Shown: positions 1-16,485 of the stretch, piece after piece
Layout of the letters: the number at the start of each line of letters is the position of its first letter
How positions within the stretch are numbered: the first letter of the stretch is position 1
Assembly: GCA_963555705.1 (NCBI GenBank)
Contig: OY743172.1
Coordinates: 19,281,446-19,345,445, forward strand
Reading direction: 5' to 3'
Origin: Ligustrum vulgare
Taxonomy: Eukaryota; Streptophyta; Magnoliopsida; Lamiales; Oleaceae
DNA: 64,000 nucleotides
Translations under genes and position numbers: made by a program
Notes under the pieces: model-generated
Database searches by the model: none
Told to the model about the DNA's origin: nothing
The model's input: the letters and a program-made list of their open reading frames with translations, nothing else

Positions 1-295
1 AAGTAAATTGTTGTTAAATGGGTCTACTGGACAAAGTTGGAAGATAATGGAGAAGTTGACAAGTATAAAGCTCGTTTAGTGGCTAATGGCTATAAGCAAG
101 TTTTTGGCATCGACTAGAGAGAAGCTTTGGCTCTTGTTGTTGGAGTGATACAATTAGATTAGTTATTGCATTCGTAGTACCAATCTCGTAGCATGTATTC
201 CAGTTGAATATGAACTTGATATTTGTACCTGGAAAATTGTTAAAGTATGTATTTATTGGCCAACTTCGTTATGTGAAACTTGAATGTACATAATA
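1..295 (+). pseudogene. Ty1/copia reverse transcriptase remnant
   Basis: Conceptual translation gives a recognisable start of a copia RVT_2 domain: KWVYWTKLEDNGEVDKYKAR followed by LVANGYKQVFGID. After a frame change comes a second block (DTIRLVIAFVVPIS, HVFQLN) that matches the usual ETVRL...QLDVKSAFLNG region. There are in-frame stops (the first just after FGID) and at least one frameshift, so it is dead. It begins at the window edge, so the rest of the element, if any, lies to the left. No LTR was seen on its right side. Confidence 0.75.
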
Positions 296-372
296 GTGTT
301 AATATAGATGACACATAAGAGAGAGAGAGAGGTAAACTCAGTTATTATAATCTCTTTTTCTTCCGTGTTACC

Positions 373-410
373 TATTTGTACATCATTATTTACATAGTGA
401 TGTACAAATA
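373..410. repeat. Perfect 13-bp inverted repeat (hairpin)
   Basis: The arms TATTTGTACATCA (373-385) and TGATGTACAAATA (398-410) are perfectly complementary around a 12-base loop. It may be the core of a small foldback element. No target-site duplication was found. Confidence 0.7.
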
Positions 411-1023
411 ACATTACTCATAAATTAAAGAAAGCTTCATGTGGCATAGTAGCTTCACATGAACTAAAATGGGCTTCATGTGGTATAGTCATTTATTCTT
501 ACTATGGGTGTTAGTTATGAGGAATAAATTTTTTGGGGATGTTAATCCTTGATTAATGTGTTGAAGGTTTCAATAACTTGATCATTTTTGCATTAGTTGC
601 AATAGTTTAATTTTTTATCTTAGTTATTGATTGATGCATGATGCATTAATTGTGTGTTTACGTTATGCGTTTTCATTTCTTTCAAGGCGTGCAATGATCT
701 AATTAAGGAGCTCATTTAATTAACAACGTTCTTAAACCACTTTTTAACTGCACACATTTTTTAAAACTATTTTTTAACCACATATTTTATCTAGAAAGCA
801 CAACATTCTTTCTTTTATAAACAATTTTGGGCCGCCAGAGGTTAGTAAAGCATTATTATGAGTGTTCTTTTATATTTCCTTACTGCATTATTTTTTATAT
901 TCTCTTGGTTAAATTTTGTGTTGCCTTCTATTCCATTAATTTTTAACAATTGAAGATATTGGCCTTGAAGTGAAATTCACCGTTGATAATCTGACTAAAC
1001 TATATTAAATAATCAATGACGTG

Positions 1024-1395
1024 TTTGTATGGTGAACCCGAATGTGTGTCCAAGCCATTCTATTCGTACTATCTACTTTAGGACAGCCAGTGTCAATCTT
1101 ACTTCTCACTGATTTCTATCGAATGCTTTAGGACCTGAACTCAAGAGCTATGCCTTATGAGATATAAGTTGAATTCTAGTACCAAATGGACAAGCACAAT
1201 TTTTGTAATGACCAAGACCTCGTACCTAAAGCCGTACTCTTACATACTATCCATTTTAGGATCGTCTCTTCCCATTTTACCCCTCACGAATTTTTATCTC
1301 TTCCTCCAAAATTCAAATTCAAGACATCTGCGTTATAAGATACATTGTCTTATGAGATATATCAATTAAATCCTAGTACCAATTGGACAATCTTG
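1024..1395. repeat. Degenerate direct duplication, about 180-200 bp per unit
   Basis: Two successive blocks share a spaced series of motifs in the same order: TACTATCTACTTTAGGA / TACTATCCATTTTAGGA, then CTTATGAGATATAAGTTGAA / CTTATGAGATATATCAATTA, then CTAGTACCAAATGGACAA / CTAGTACCAATTGGACAA. The copies are diverged and non-coding. The origin is unknown; an old repeat fragment is likely. Confidence 0.55.
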
Positions 1396-2045
1396 AGGTG
1401 AATTCATATGAGAACAGTTTCAGAATGAGGCCCGAGTTTTTTCAGGTGGAGTTATGTTGTTCATTGCATAAAGAGGCTAGCCTCTTTAAATTTCCGTACA
1501 CCTATCTTATTTCCATTTTGATATGAAAAAAGTGTAAATAGATGAATTCTACGTTCTACAGTGTTGAATAGAATACCAAAGCTAAGTCAGTTGCGGAACA
1601 TATTGGTCTATTAGATGTAGTCTAAACGCCCTAGTATAAAGTTGGTTATTTATGAGCCTTTTGTCCGATCTCCTGGGTTGTTTGTTGCACTTATCTTCAT
1701 AATCCTTCTTATAGCAGGCAAATAAAGTGAGTCTTTCTCGATTTTCGTAGGATGGTGAGGGGATGACATTGAGTAGTTGTAGATATGCTTGAATGCTGGT
1801 AGTACCTTGTTCAAAAAGAAAATGCATTTAAATTAGTTGTAAAAACTTTTCTGTATTTAAAAAAAAAAAAAAAGGAAACTCACGAATAAATCCTGAAATA
1901 ATGTGCCTGCAAAGAGTTAACTCCCACATGGGGTTCATTCTAAGCACAAGAATTTACAGTTCAGAGCTGAGTAGAAAGTAAACTATTCTTGTGATTGTCT
2001 TTATTTAAGAAGAGGAGAGGAGTTAGAGAAGAACAGAGAAAGAGT

Positions 2046-2079
2046 GGGGGTGGGGGTGGGGGGTGGGGGTGGGGGTGGG
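2046..2079 (+). promoter_or_regulatory. G-rich tract, potential G-quadruplex, in the kinase 5' leader/promoter
   Basis: Six consecutive runs of five or six G separated by single T bases lie 81-114 bases upstream of the predicted start codon. Such a tract satisfies the usual G4 pattern on the coding strand. Whether it is transcribed (5' UTR) or promoter DNA cannot be told from sequence alone. Confidence 0.5.
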
Positions 2080-2159
2080 AGAGAGTTTATTTGATGACAA
2101 TAGTCTTCTAACCCTCATATTATTTCCGACACTTGAACTCCTCTTTATTAATTAAAGCA

Positions 2160-6661
<4,502 letters not shown>

Positions 6662-6802
6662 TGTGTTAAAAATGTACAGTTCCGTGGACAAAGTTCTTTT
6701 GAAGGGTGGTTTTAGACCACTGAAATTGGCGCAATTTCCTTTTCGACGAAAGGGAACATAAACATAGAGACGTGATATAAGTTGGAAAATAAATTTGAAT
6801 AA

Positions 6803-6928
6803 TAATGCTAAAAGTATAGCCAGACTTACGATCGGGCTTACTGTCCCCTCACATGGAGGGGGCGGGACCAACTCCGACAAAGTGGGTCCCACCCCTCCAT
6901 GTGAGGGGGCCGTATACTTGTAGCATTA
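6803..6928. mobile_element. Foldback MITE with nested inverted repeats, just 3' of the kinase gene
   Basis: The outer arms are TAATGCTAAAAGTATA (6803-6818) and TATACTTGTAGCATTA (6913-6928), complementary except for one base. The inner GC-rich arms (6845-6862 and about 6888-6909) are nearly perfectly complementary, around CCTCACATGGAGGGG. The 126-bp unit can fold into a long hairpin. It starts 142 bases after the kinase stop codon and is immediately followed by AATAAA at 6932, so it may sit in the 3' UTR. Confidence 0.7.
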
Positions 6929-8155
6929 CCCAATAAATTTTGCAGGTTGAAAATTACATTAAACTTGCAATTTCTTCAATTTGATTAAGCTATTTTTGGC
7001 TTAGGAGTCATCATATTCGTATTAGCTATTTTTATTCTACTTTTATATCATGCAGCATGCTTCCTGTTTCTTAAAAGCATATAAACAATTAAACCGTTAA
7101 AGAGTCGAGTTCAATCCGTCAGTCACGTCGTGGCACTACGCTTGCATCAAAATCAGGTAACAATAACCAATTAATGGATTGAACACGACAGAATTTTGAA
7201 ATGTTAGACTTCAAAAAATATTATCCAACAAGAAGAGCACTCCATAGGAAGCAAGCCAAGAATGTGAGACTATTCAAATGTGAGAGAGAGAGGGGGGGGG
7301 GATGATAATTGGCAATAACGTGGAATATAGACTTGTTTAGTGGAATAAGTTTTTTCTACATTTTTTTTTTAATTCATTTTCAATCATATTTTTATGGGAT
7401 CCATCATTTTTCAACCACACACAGGAGCGGAATCGGGGGGTGGCCGACTAGGCCCTGATCCACCCAAATTGGGAAAAGTCTCAAAAAATCTTCAAGAAAA
7501 ATAAAAGAAAAAAATTTGATTAAGGCAGGTCTCACCTCAAATCTTAAAGCTGGTTCCGCCCCTAACCACACATTTTCTCAAAATTCGTCCAAAACGTCCA
7601 ACGCATACAAGCTCATAGTTGAGATGGTTGAGTGAATTTGATATTAAAGTGTTTCAATTGACCTAAAAAATAGAAATTATTTTTTAGTCAACGACAAAAA
7701 TTTGACAGGGAATTTTGCACCTTTTGGGAGTGATGGGTGTGTCTTTTGGGTTTAGTTTTTTGTTGGAGAAGAAAAGTATGAGTTTTAGGCATTGGTTTTT
7801 GGCAGGGTACAAGATTCTCAATAGTTTCGACTCCTAATTTTGCCTTGATTCGAGCAGATTTTTTTTAAAAGTGGAATAATGATTTTTTTTCCTTCTTCCT
7901 CTTGTAGATGACCTAAATAAATCTCAAGGCCTTTTGATCATTTATGAATTTTTCTTTCATTATTACGTTGGAAAGTCATGATTAAGTTAAGTCTCAATAT
8001 TTTCGTTGAAGGTTGTGCTTCAATGACATTCGTCCGTGCAATTCGTTATGCACACTTTGTTTTCACATCATTGATGTCTATGTCGATTGGGTTAGGATAT
8101 GTCATTAAAGTAGCGTTTATGACCGAGTCTCTCAATTTGTCCTAGAATGCTCTTG
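6929..8155. other. Intergenic spacer
   Basis: No gene is supported. It contains an AATAAA close to the kinase 3' end, a G-run (7291-7300), and a 7425-7565 stretch that reads like a fragment of a dispersed plant repeat (GGAGCGGAATCGGGGGGTGG). Otherwise it is AT-rich and featureless to me. Confidence 0.5.
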
Positions 8156-8715
8156 TGTTGAGAATTACACATAAATTTCCTCTCTAATTAATTCACAAAA
8201 ATTTTTGATGTTCAAGAAATAACTGAGCAAACCAAAAAATAAAATACGAACACAGAAATTTACGTGGTTCGACAACTTGCCTACGTCCACGGACCTTCAC
8301 CAAAGCTTTTCACTATATAATAAATTGTTACAATTATATAGAATTTTCACTTATCAAACCCCTAAGTATTGTAGGAAAAATAACCAAGCTTTACAACATC
8401 TACCAATTTATACTTTTTTGTACAACCCACAAAAAATTCAAGAAAAATTAAGATACTAGACTACATTTTTCCTAACAATACTCTCTAATCAATGTGTAAT
8501 TAATTGGCTCCTCAACACACATATTTATAGGTAAACATAACCCAAAACGTGTATTACTTGTGCCCCAAGATATTTCCTTATTGAAGCAGAATAATCAGAA
8601 AAAGATTATCTTCCTTTTCTTTCACCTTTAACTTGGTCTCCAAGTTAATCACTTTAACAAGAGAATCAATTGGCCAAAATATTCTCATTCTTAATTTTGG
8701 TCAAATATCTCAACA
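8156..8715 (-). repeat. LTR (3' LTR of the 8156-10500 element)
   Basis: 560 bp, starts TGTTGAGAATTACAC and ends TATCTCAACA. It aligns along its whole length to the LTR at 9898-10500. Confidence 0.85.
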
Positions 8716-9139
8716 ATCTCCACATTGACACAAATTCATCCAAACCAAAAAATTCAAATTCAATCATTGGATAAACGGTAAGCATTTAACACTTTGACAA
8801 TATTATACTCCACCATATGAGTATAACCAACACTCAGAATTATCAACGAATTTCGAGCTTTTCATCGGCTCATGTCGAAATAAATCTTGCTGAAAAATTA
8901 TGGTGCAACCCCCGTTTGGCTTTCCTTGGGAGCTCATCAGTCATCGACATCAATTTCACAACACACCTTGCATTAACGCCAAACCAATGTCCGTGTACAA
9001 ACACATGTACCTGCCAGCAAAAACACATCTTCTATCATGGCAACTGGCTTTATGCCATAAGGAAGTCTCATCTTACTAAAGTACATCATCACAACCCTCC
9101 ACCAGGAGAGTCGCATTGTCCACCTCCGAGCAGTTAGCC

Positions 9140-9870
9140 GACTCTGCTCCACCTTTTGGACAATTTCTTCTCACATGACTATATTTACCACAGTTCCAAC
9201 ACATTACCTTCTTCTTCATGGAGTTACTTCTCTTTCACTTTTCAGTAACAAGCAAAGCTTTTCAGATGAACTGTCACTTCAACCTAATCAAACTTAACTT
9301 CTGAAAATTCCACTGTTTCCTTCTCGTACATCAAAATCAGCATGATGTACTCAAACGTAGATAGAAGAGACCAGATGAACCTTATCCTCATTATCAATCT
9401 TAACTCCAATAGATTCCAGTGCAGAAACAATCTCATTGAGAACACTAAGATGGTCTAAGATTTTCATACCTGCATTCATTCTCAAAGAATGAAACCGCTC
9501 CTTCAGGTACAAGTTATTTGACAAGCTCTTCATTTGATACAACTCTTCTAATTTTTCTCACAGTTCCTTCACAGCAAATATCCCATAAATATCTGTAAGA
9601 ACATTTTTAGCCAAACAAAGTTGTAACATGCCAGCAGCCTTCAAATCCAAATCTTCATCTCTCATGCTAGATTCAGTTTCTTTATCAGAACTCGGGGTTG
9701 GTTTTCCTCCAAAGCTTTCTGCAGTCCCAACTGAATCAATATATCCATGACTTGTACTTACCACAAGCCAAAATTGATCTTCCAGTCAAATTTCTCCACG
9801 TTGTACTTTCCAAACATATTTTCTTTTGCTCCAAAAAATCTTCGAACTACCTGATGTTCTGTTAATTAAA
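9140..9870 (-). pseudogene. copia gag (UBN2 domain plus zinc knuckle), broken
   Basis: Read on the minus strand, the region encodes in order: the GKYNVEKFD start of a UBN2-type gag, KAAGMLQLCLAKNVL, KSLSNNLYLKERFHSLRMNA, SALESIGVKIDNED, and a CCHC zinc knuckle (CWNCGKYSHVRRNC, near 9160-9215). Frameshifts and stops separate these pieces. In an intact element this protein forms the virus-like particle and binds RNA. Confidence 0.75.
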
Positions 9871-9897
9871 CGTCGATTTCCCCGTCGATGGCGCCAC

Positions 9898-10500
9898 TGT
9901 TGGGAATTACACACAAATTCCCTCTCTAATTAACCTACAGGAATTTTTTATGTTCAAGAAATAACTGAGCAAACCAGAAAATAAAATACAAACACAGAAA
10001 TTTACGTGGTTCGGCAACTTGCCTACATCCACGGCAACTTGCCTACATCCACGGACCTTCGCCAAAGCTTTTCACTATATAATAAATTGTTAAAATTATT
10101 TAGAATTTTCACTCACCAAACCCCCCAAGTATTGTAGGAAAAATAACCAAGCTTTACCACATCTACCAATTTCTACTTCTTTGTACAACCCACAAAGAAC
10201 CCAAGAAAAACTAAGATGCTAGACTACATTTTTCCTAACAATACTCTCTAATCAATGTGTAATTAATTGGCTCCTCAACACACATATTTATAGGTAAACA
10301 TAACCCAAAACGTGTATTACTTGTACCTCAAGATGTTTCCTTATTGAAGCAGAATAATCAGAATAAAGAAAGAAATCCATGTCAAAAAGATTATCTCCCT
10401 TTTCTTTCACCTTTAACTTGGTCTCCAAGTTAATCACTTTAACAAGAGAATCAATTGTCCAAGATATTCTCATTCTTAATTTGGGTCAAATATCTCAACA
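9898..10500 (-). repeat. LTR (5' LTR of the 8156-10500 element)
   Basis: 603 bp. It is longer than its partner mainly because a 20-base unit (GGCAACTTGCCTACATCCAC) is present twice in tandem near 10013-10053. Confidence 0.85.
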
Positions 10501-10764
10501 CCTTGTTCCAATGACGCTTCTTGATGCTCATTTACCAGGTAAACGCAGGTCGACTTTCTTGTCGAGGGAAAGCCTCGACGACTGGGGCATGTTTTGGTAT
10601 GATGCTCTCGAAAGCCAATATTAGGTGACATGAGCATGCAATGAGACTCTTATGTGACGACGTAAAGCCTATGTAGACAATAATTATTTCAATACGTAAT
10701 ATTCTTCTTAAGACAAAATACAATGAGACTGACAGATGAATGAGAAAAAATATTATGATGATAA

Positions 10765-11218
10765 TGTTAGAAAATTCTATCACAGATAATTGTTTATCCA
10801 TGATCCAAAATCATCATGCTGAATTATCAAGAATGAATAACTGAAACGGAAGCGTACCTTAATCAAATATGATTCACGATGAACGATTCGGTTGGTTGGA
10901 TCTTCTAAATCGATACGTAGTCCTTATTTTCTCTCTGATGATGGGATGTCAAAAAAAAATGAACAATACGTACGATTCAGGGACCATAACCGACTTTATA
11001 TACTGAATTGCCAGTTAACATAATTCGGTCCATCATGAATTAGGTAATGGTCTGGTATCTACACATAAAAGCCCATACATTAATTAGATGCATAAAAGCC
11101 CGATATATATAAGATCCTTATTAGATCACTTTAAATGAGCTTAACCAAATTTGATAACCTTTTATTCAATACACAATAATTCACATATAAGCCCACACGA
11201 TTGATTAAAATTCTTACA
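10765..11218 (-). repeat. LTR (3' LTR of the 10765-16938 element)
   Basis: 454 bp, TGTTAGAAAATTC to TTCTTACA on the + strand. It is followed by the purine tract complement ATCTCCCACTT. Confidence 0.9.
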
Positions 11219-11639
11219 ATCTCCCACTTGGGCTATATGTGTAACCTTACAATTGTGTATCAATCATAACCTTATGAGTACTCAGAATTTTGCTATCATT
11301 ACTGAATGCATCCACAAACAATCCGGTCCATCAATTATATCAACATAGGATCAAAGCGGCATTCGCTACATTAATCGTAACTAAACCTATCAATGGTCAC
11401 GTATATCGACATAACTGAATGACATGGATCAAGTATGGATGTGTAGCATGGAAATTACATGTAATGTGATCTTCAACATGCCTATTTCCAACTGGTCCAA
11501 CTTTAGTGAAATCATCCTCAAACAAGTTCAGAGATAATAAACCTGAAACCTTACAGCTGTAAATAACTTTAACTTTAAACCGTATCCAAAAGGACAGTAA
11601 ATGTATCTAATGCACCCAAAATATAAACTCCCACTGAAA

Positions 11640-13760
11640 CCAAATATCCTTAAGAAATACAACACCCATATGAGTATTGTGCTCATGAAAGACATTGGGT
11701 TGTAATACTTTAGTAAGCGGATCTGCAATTATGGAATTTGTCCCAATGTGCTCTTATTGACACATGTCCACTCTGAACTGTATCCTTCACAACCAGGAAC
11801 TTATGTCAATGTATTTTGACTTAGTTGAGCTCCTTGTTACTGGAATATAAATCTACTGAGTTATTGTCACAATATAACTTTAGTGGTCTTTCTATACCGT
11901 AGAGAATATGCAGCATAGTGCCAAAATTTAGCAGCTATATTCCATAATTAGATGCCCCCAAAATTGCTACAAACTGTGTTGCCAAGTGAAAGAAGCTAAA
12001 GTGTTTGTTAAGCACTCCTTCCGGAAATAGCTCCTCCAACTAGCAAATAGATGTAGCCTGATATGGATCTTCTATTGTTTTGGCATCTAGCAAAAATCGA
12101 AATCATAATACCATATGATCTCCAACTGATCTGATTTTTTGTATGTGAGCATGTAATCTTTTTTTTTTAAATATCTTATAACCCATGTTTGGCTGCTTTC
12201 CAAATGATCCATCCCAGGGTTACTTAAATATCTCATTAGTATCCCAATAATGTATGCAATATCCGAACGCATACAAAATTGAGCATACATCAGATTTTCT
12301 ATAGCTTAACTATATCGGATCCTCTGCATTTATTTAACTTCAAGATAAATTTTCGGGCATTAGTTGAGACTAAATTGTCTCCCTTAGCGATAAAGGTGTT
12401 CCCTGATTTACTGTCTTGCATGCCAAATCTCTTAAATACTTTATCGATATAGCCCTTTTGTGACAATTCAAGAATACCCCGAGAGCAATCCCGGTGTATC
12501 TGAATTCCTAATACAAAAGAGACGTCACCAAGATTTTTAATCTCAAAATTTCTTGACAAAAAATCTCATAATTTTATGTGACATGCCTATATCATTAGTG
12601 GCAAGCAATATGTTATCAACATACAAAATCAGGAAAATACACTTACTCCCACTGAACTTGTAATACACACGACCATCAACAACATTAATCTCACAACCAA
12701 ATGAGATAATTGCTTGATGAAATTTGTATTACCTTTAATGGGAAGCTGGCTTGAGTACACAATGGATTTCTTTAATTTGCAAACCATATTCTTTGGGTCT
12801 ACTGATACAAAGCTTTCTGGTTGCACCATATACATCGTCCCATCAATGTCACCATTGAGAAACGCTACCTTAGTATCCATTTGATGTAACTCGAGGTCAA
12901 AATGTGCAACAACCTAACTTTCCTGAAAGAGTATTTCATCGAAACAGAAAAGAAAGTCTCTTTATTGTCAATGCCACCATTCTGTGTAAAGCATTTGATA
13001 CAAGACGAACTTTATATCTTTCCACATTACCTTTCGAATCCCTCTTGGTTTAAAAATCCATTTAAGATCAATGGGCTTCGTACCTTCTGGTAATGGGACA
13101 AGATCTTAAACTTTATTGTCTTTCATATGCTTATACTCTTTATTTATGACATCAATCCACTTCTGAGAGTTAGAACCCTGCATAGCCTAATGGAATTGAT
13201 TGGACCATCTTCCACCATTCCATTATTTCCTTATGTTCTTGGAAAACACTATTTAAATTATCCTGAATAGCATTTTTCCCTTTCTCTCGTGGATCTCCTT
13301 AATGACTTTAGTTATTGAGGTTGTTGAGTTTGTACTTCTGAAATTTAACTTATTTTGGATGGGAGGTTCTTCAATATTTTCGAATTGAGGTTCCGGATAT
13401 GCTTGTTGATCAATGACATGCATAAAAACTTGCACATTGTCAAAAGCAACAATAGGAATCGAAACCGATCCTTCCTCAACTTATTCCTTAAAGACAATAT
13501 TTCTAACCTTATTTCTCCCCCAAACTCAACATCCTCAAAAATGTTGCATTTCCCGTTTCAAAAGTTGACTTAAGTGTGGGATCATAAAATTAATAGCCCC
13601 TTAAACACTCAGAATAACCAATAAAGTGGCTGCCGACTGTTTTGGAGTCCAATTTCTTTATGTGGCCTATAAAGCCTAGCCTTAGCTGGACATCCCCAAA
13701 TGTGGAAATGCTTTAGACTAAGCTTTAAGCCTATAAAAAGCTCATAAGGTGTTTTAGTAG
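11640..13760 (-). pseudogene. copia pol remnant (integrase end, RT, RNase H), broken
   Basis: On the minus strand one reads the end of integrase (KTPYELFIGLKLSLKHFHIW), the RT motif MDTKVAFLNGDIDGTMYM, then KNLGDVSFVLGIQIHRD, RNase H-side text MRSDIAYIIGILMRYLSNPG, and the tail TKVLQPNVFHEHNTHMG. The pieces sit in different frames with stops, and the catalytic YVDD block could not be read intact. The region is inactive. Confidence 0.8.
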
Positions 13761-13775
13761 CTACTTTAGTTGGTA

Positions 13776-14570
13776 TTATGTATGATCTTTATTCAAATGT
13801 CCAGAGTTATGGCAAAAGAAACAATTCTTAATGTCTTTACGTGGTTTCTTTTGTTTTGAACCCTTAACAACTTTATTTTCTTTATTTGTTTTCTTGCCCT
13901 TATCTTTAGAGGTGTTTGCCAAGTGAACACTTTCAGTTCTGTCCTGCTTCAACTTTTCTTCCTCTTGCACACAAAATAGAATGGGCTCATTTAGAGTTCA
14001 TTTCTCCCTTTAACAGTTATAACTGACCTTAAATTGACTGAATTGTGTAAGAAGCTTAGACACTTTGAAATAAGCTCATTGAAAGTCTATTTCTCCCTTT
14101 GACAGTTATAACCAACCTTAAATTAATTGAATTGTGCAGGAAGCGATGTCAATACCAAATGCACTAGCAAGTCATTAGACAAGTCGAGTTTTAGTTCCTT
14201 AAGTTTTGAAGCAGTATGAGACATCTACATGATGTACTCCCTTATGTTCCTATTGCCTTTGTACTTTATTGAAATCAAGCTTTGCATAAGCGTGCTTGTT
14301 TCAACCTTATTGTTTTTCGCAAAACGTTTCTTCATTTTGGCAAGGAACTCATTGGCATCATTTACCTCCTTAGATACTATGCCACTAAAGGCTTCCGGAA
14401 TGCCGCACTTAATGATCATGAGACTCACGTAATTTAAGCAATCCCACTTCTCAAAGTTCCTCATTTGATTAGATGAACTTTCATCCGTAAGAGGAGCAGG
14501 TTGCTCAATCCTTAGTACACGGTCTAGATCCATGCAGCCAACGAAAAGTTAATGTTCTTGTTTTGATCCT
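13776..14570 (-). pseudogene. copia gag remnant with zinc knuckle
   Basis: 14225-14533 encodes a UBN2-type gag piece (ends YKGNRNIREYIM). 13776-13970 encodes a lysine-rich linker and the knuckle CFFCHNSGHLNKDHT, in which the last Cys has become His-Thr. Between them an approximately 100-bp segment is repeated in tandem (near 13984-14140, TTTCTCCCTTTRACAGTTAT) and breaks the frame. Confidence 0.75.
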
Positions 14571-14792
14571 TGAAGTTTGTTCCATAAATACATGGATTAA
14601 ATTTGAGCTTGTAGATATACTACTAGCAGAATTTGAAACTGAATAGAGAACACTTAAACAAAATAGCTCACATAAGTACCTTATTATGCAAATCATACTT
14701 TCAAATAATGGTAGGGCCCATCACAAGATACCTAGCACAACATCAATATTTAGTCTTTGAATAGAAATATTGACTTGTAAGTGGTACTCTTG

Positions 14793-15194
14793 GTGTAGTA
14801 ATCAAACACTAACAGTAAGACATGTCAACCAACAAACCTTTCTTTGGACCGATTTATTGATCACACGTAAAACCAAATAACCATCACGTATTTATCACCA
14901 CAGGTTCATGTGAAATTCGAGCCAAATATTGACCTTCCTTTGGGCCGATCAATATCCGCATGAAATAACACACAAACACCTAATTTTTCCTTAGTGTAGT
15001 GATCAAACACTGGCAATAAGACATGTTAACCAATAAACCTTTCTTTGGACCGATTTATTGATCACACGTTAAACCAAATAATTGCCACGTGTTCATCACC
15101 ACAGGTGCATGTGAAATTCAAGCCAAATATTGACATTCCTTTGGGCCGATCAACATCCGCAATGAATAACACACACACAAATACCTTCTAATAT
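14793..15194. repeat. Tandem duplication, period about 201 bp, in the copia leader
   Basis: Copies start at GTGTAGTAATCAAACACT (14793) and GTGTAGTGATCAAACACT (14994). They share TTTCTTTGGACCGATTTATT and CCTTTGGGCCGATCAA. Non-coding, between gag and the 5' LTR of the 10765-16938 element. Confidence 0.8.
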
Positions 15195-15399
15195 TCTAAG
15201 TTAATTAATATCCAAAAGAGAGGTTGCTTTAGTAACATGTTGCTTCAACTAATTTACTTTCGAATATTATATCTCTCAAAAGAGTTCGATGTACCAAAAC
15301 TTGAAACTGAAATTTATTGATTTGCATATATATTTTGACTTTAGGATTTGAATTATAGAATTCAAAACTTTAGAATAAAGTAATCATTAAGTTGAGAGA

Positions 15400-15830
15400 G
15401 TCAATTGCAATATTCTTAAACTTTTGGTGGCCAATTATGAAAAATTTTAAGCTTGAAGGACTTAAATTACAATTTCTCCAAAACTTAATTGGCCAATTTA
15501 GAGAAATTCCAAACTTTAGATTCCAATTTGAAAGAAAATCAAACTTTAGAGGTCCAAAATAGTGAATTTGGAAACTTTAAGGACTAAATTAGAAAATTTT
15601 CAAACTTTAAGGGACCAAATTAGAGAATTTTCAAGCTTTATGGATCGAATTAGAAAATTCTCAAACTTTAAGGACCAATTTTGAAAATTTTCAAACATTA
15701 GGGACTGAATTAAAAAAATTTCAAACTTCAGGGGCTGAATTATAAAATCTAGAACTTTAAAATGCCAACTTAAATAATTTCATAACTTTAGGGGCTTAGG
15801 TCATAAATACCATAACTTTCAGGGATCAAC
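15400..15830. repeat. Minisatellite, about 34-35 bp unit, in the copia leader
   Basis: The motif TTTCAAACTTTARGGACY followed by AATTAGAAAA recurs about ten times with substitutions. The array lies in the untranslated leader of the 10765-16938 element. No coding potential. Confidence 0.75.
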
Positions 15831-16485
15831 TTTAATTTCTTAATAAGATAAGGGGGACCTAATTGTGCAATAAACCCAAAAAAATCTGAAATTGCATATT
15901 TAGTCCCCGAAAATCATCAAATTTCCAGCCAGAAGTCCTTGCTTCAAAAAACGCACAACTAGGGTTTATAACCCTAGCTGCCGCCGCCACAGCCTACAAC
16001 CGGAGAAGGCGACCGCCTGCAGCGCCATAACCGGCGCTGCACTCCAAAGGTACAGCGTCGTCGTCGCGCGACGTTGCAACCCACCGTGCAGCCAAGTCCC
16101 GGCTCTGTGCACCCAGCATGACGACAGCTCCTCCAGGCCACCATTATTCGTCCACAAAATCAACAACTCAAAACCAGATTCAAGATCAATATATCGATTT
16201 CAGTCACACTCGAATTCGACCACCATACACAAAAATCCCAAATTCGAAAAATCCATACAGCAGTTGGCAAATATAGACTTTAATATTCACATATACGATT
16301 TAGAAGAAAACATTTGATTTCATATATACATACGCTAGATGTGAATCTATGGATATGCAAGCATCAGTGTATTCATGGTTTATGAGAGTGAATTTAATTT
16401 TCAACATGCATATCAAATTTGGTAATATAAATTTTACATGCATAAAGACCTGATAATCCAACATGATTTTGGCTATGATACCACT

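Larger units (their letters stand above)
296..2045. other. Intergenic spacer upstream of the ALE2-like gene
   Basis: No gene is supported here. Short open frames (for example 1582-1827 on the minus strand) match no family I recognise. The stretch holds a GA microsatellite near 321-332, a perfect hairpin (373-410), and a degenerate direct duplication (about 1024-1395). The promoter of the kinase gene should lie in its right part, but I could not fix a TATA box. Confidence 0.6.
8156..10500 (-). mobile_element. Non-autonomous copia-type LTR retrotransposon, gag remnant only
   Basis: Two related LTRs (8156-8715 and 9898-10500) bound a 1.18-kb interior. The ends are TG...CA (TGTTG...CAACA). Flanking 5-mers are TCTTG and CCTTG, a target-site duplication with one change. 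On the minus strand the sequence after the right LTR reads TGGCGCCATCGACGGGG, resembling a tRNA-Asp-type primer site. A purine tract (GTGGAGAT) precedes the left LTR. The interior holds gag remnants but no RT or integrase that I can recognise, so the element could only have moved in trans. Confidence 0.85.

Noticed and set aside
1582..1827. 81-aa minus-strand open frame in the spacer
   Set aside because: No recognisable domain, no splice or promoter context, and inside a repeat-like area.
15966..16166. 66-aa GC-richer open frame
   Set aside because: Lies in the untranslated leader of a copia element and matches nothing.
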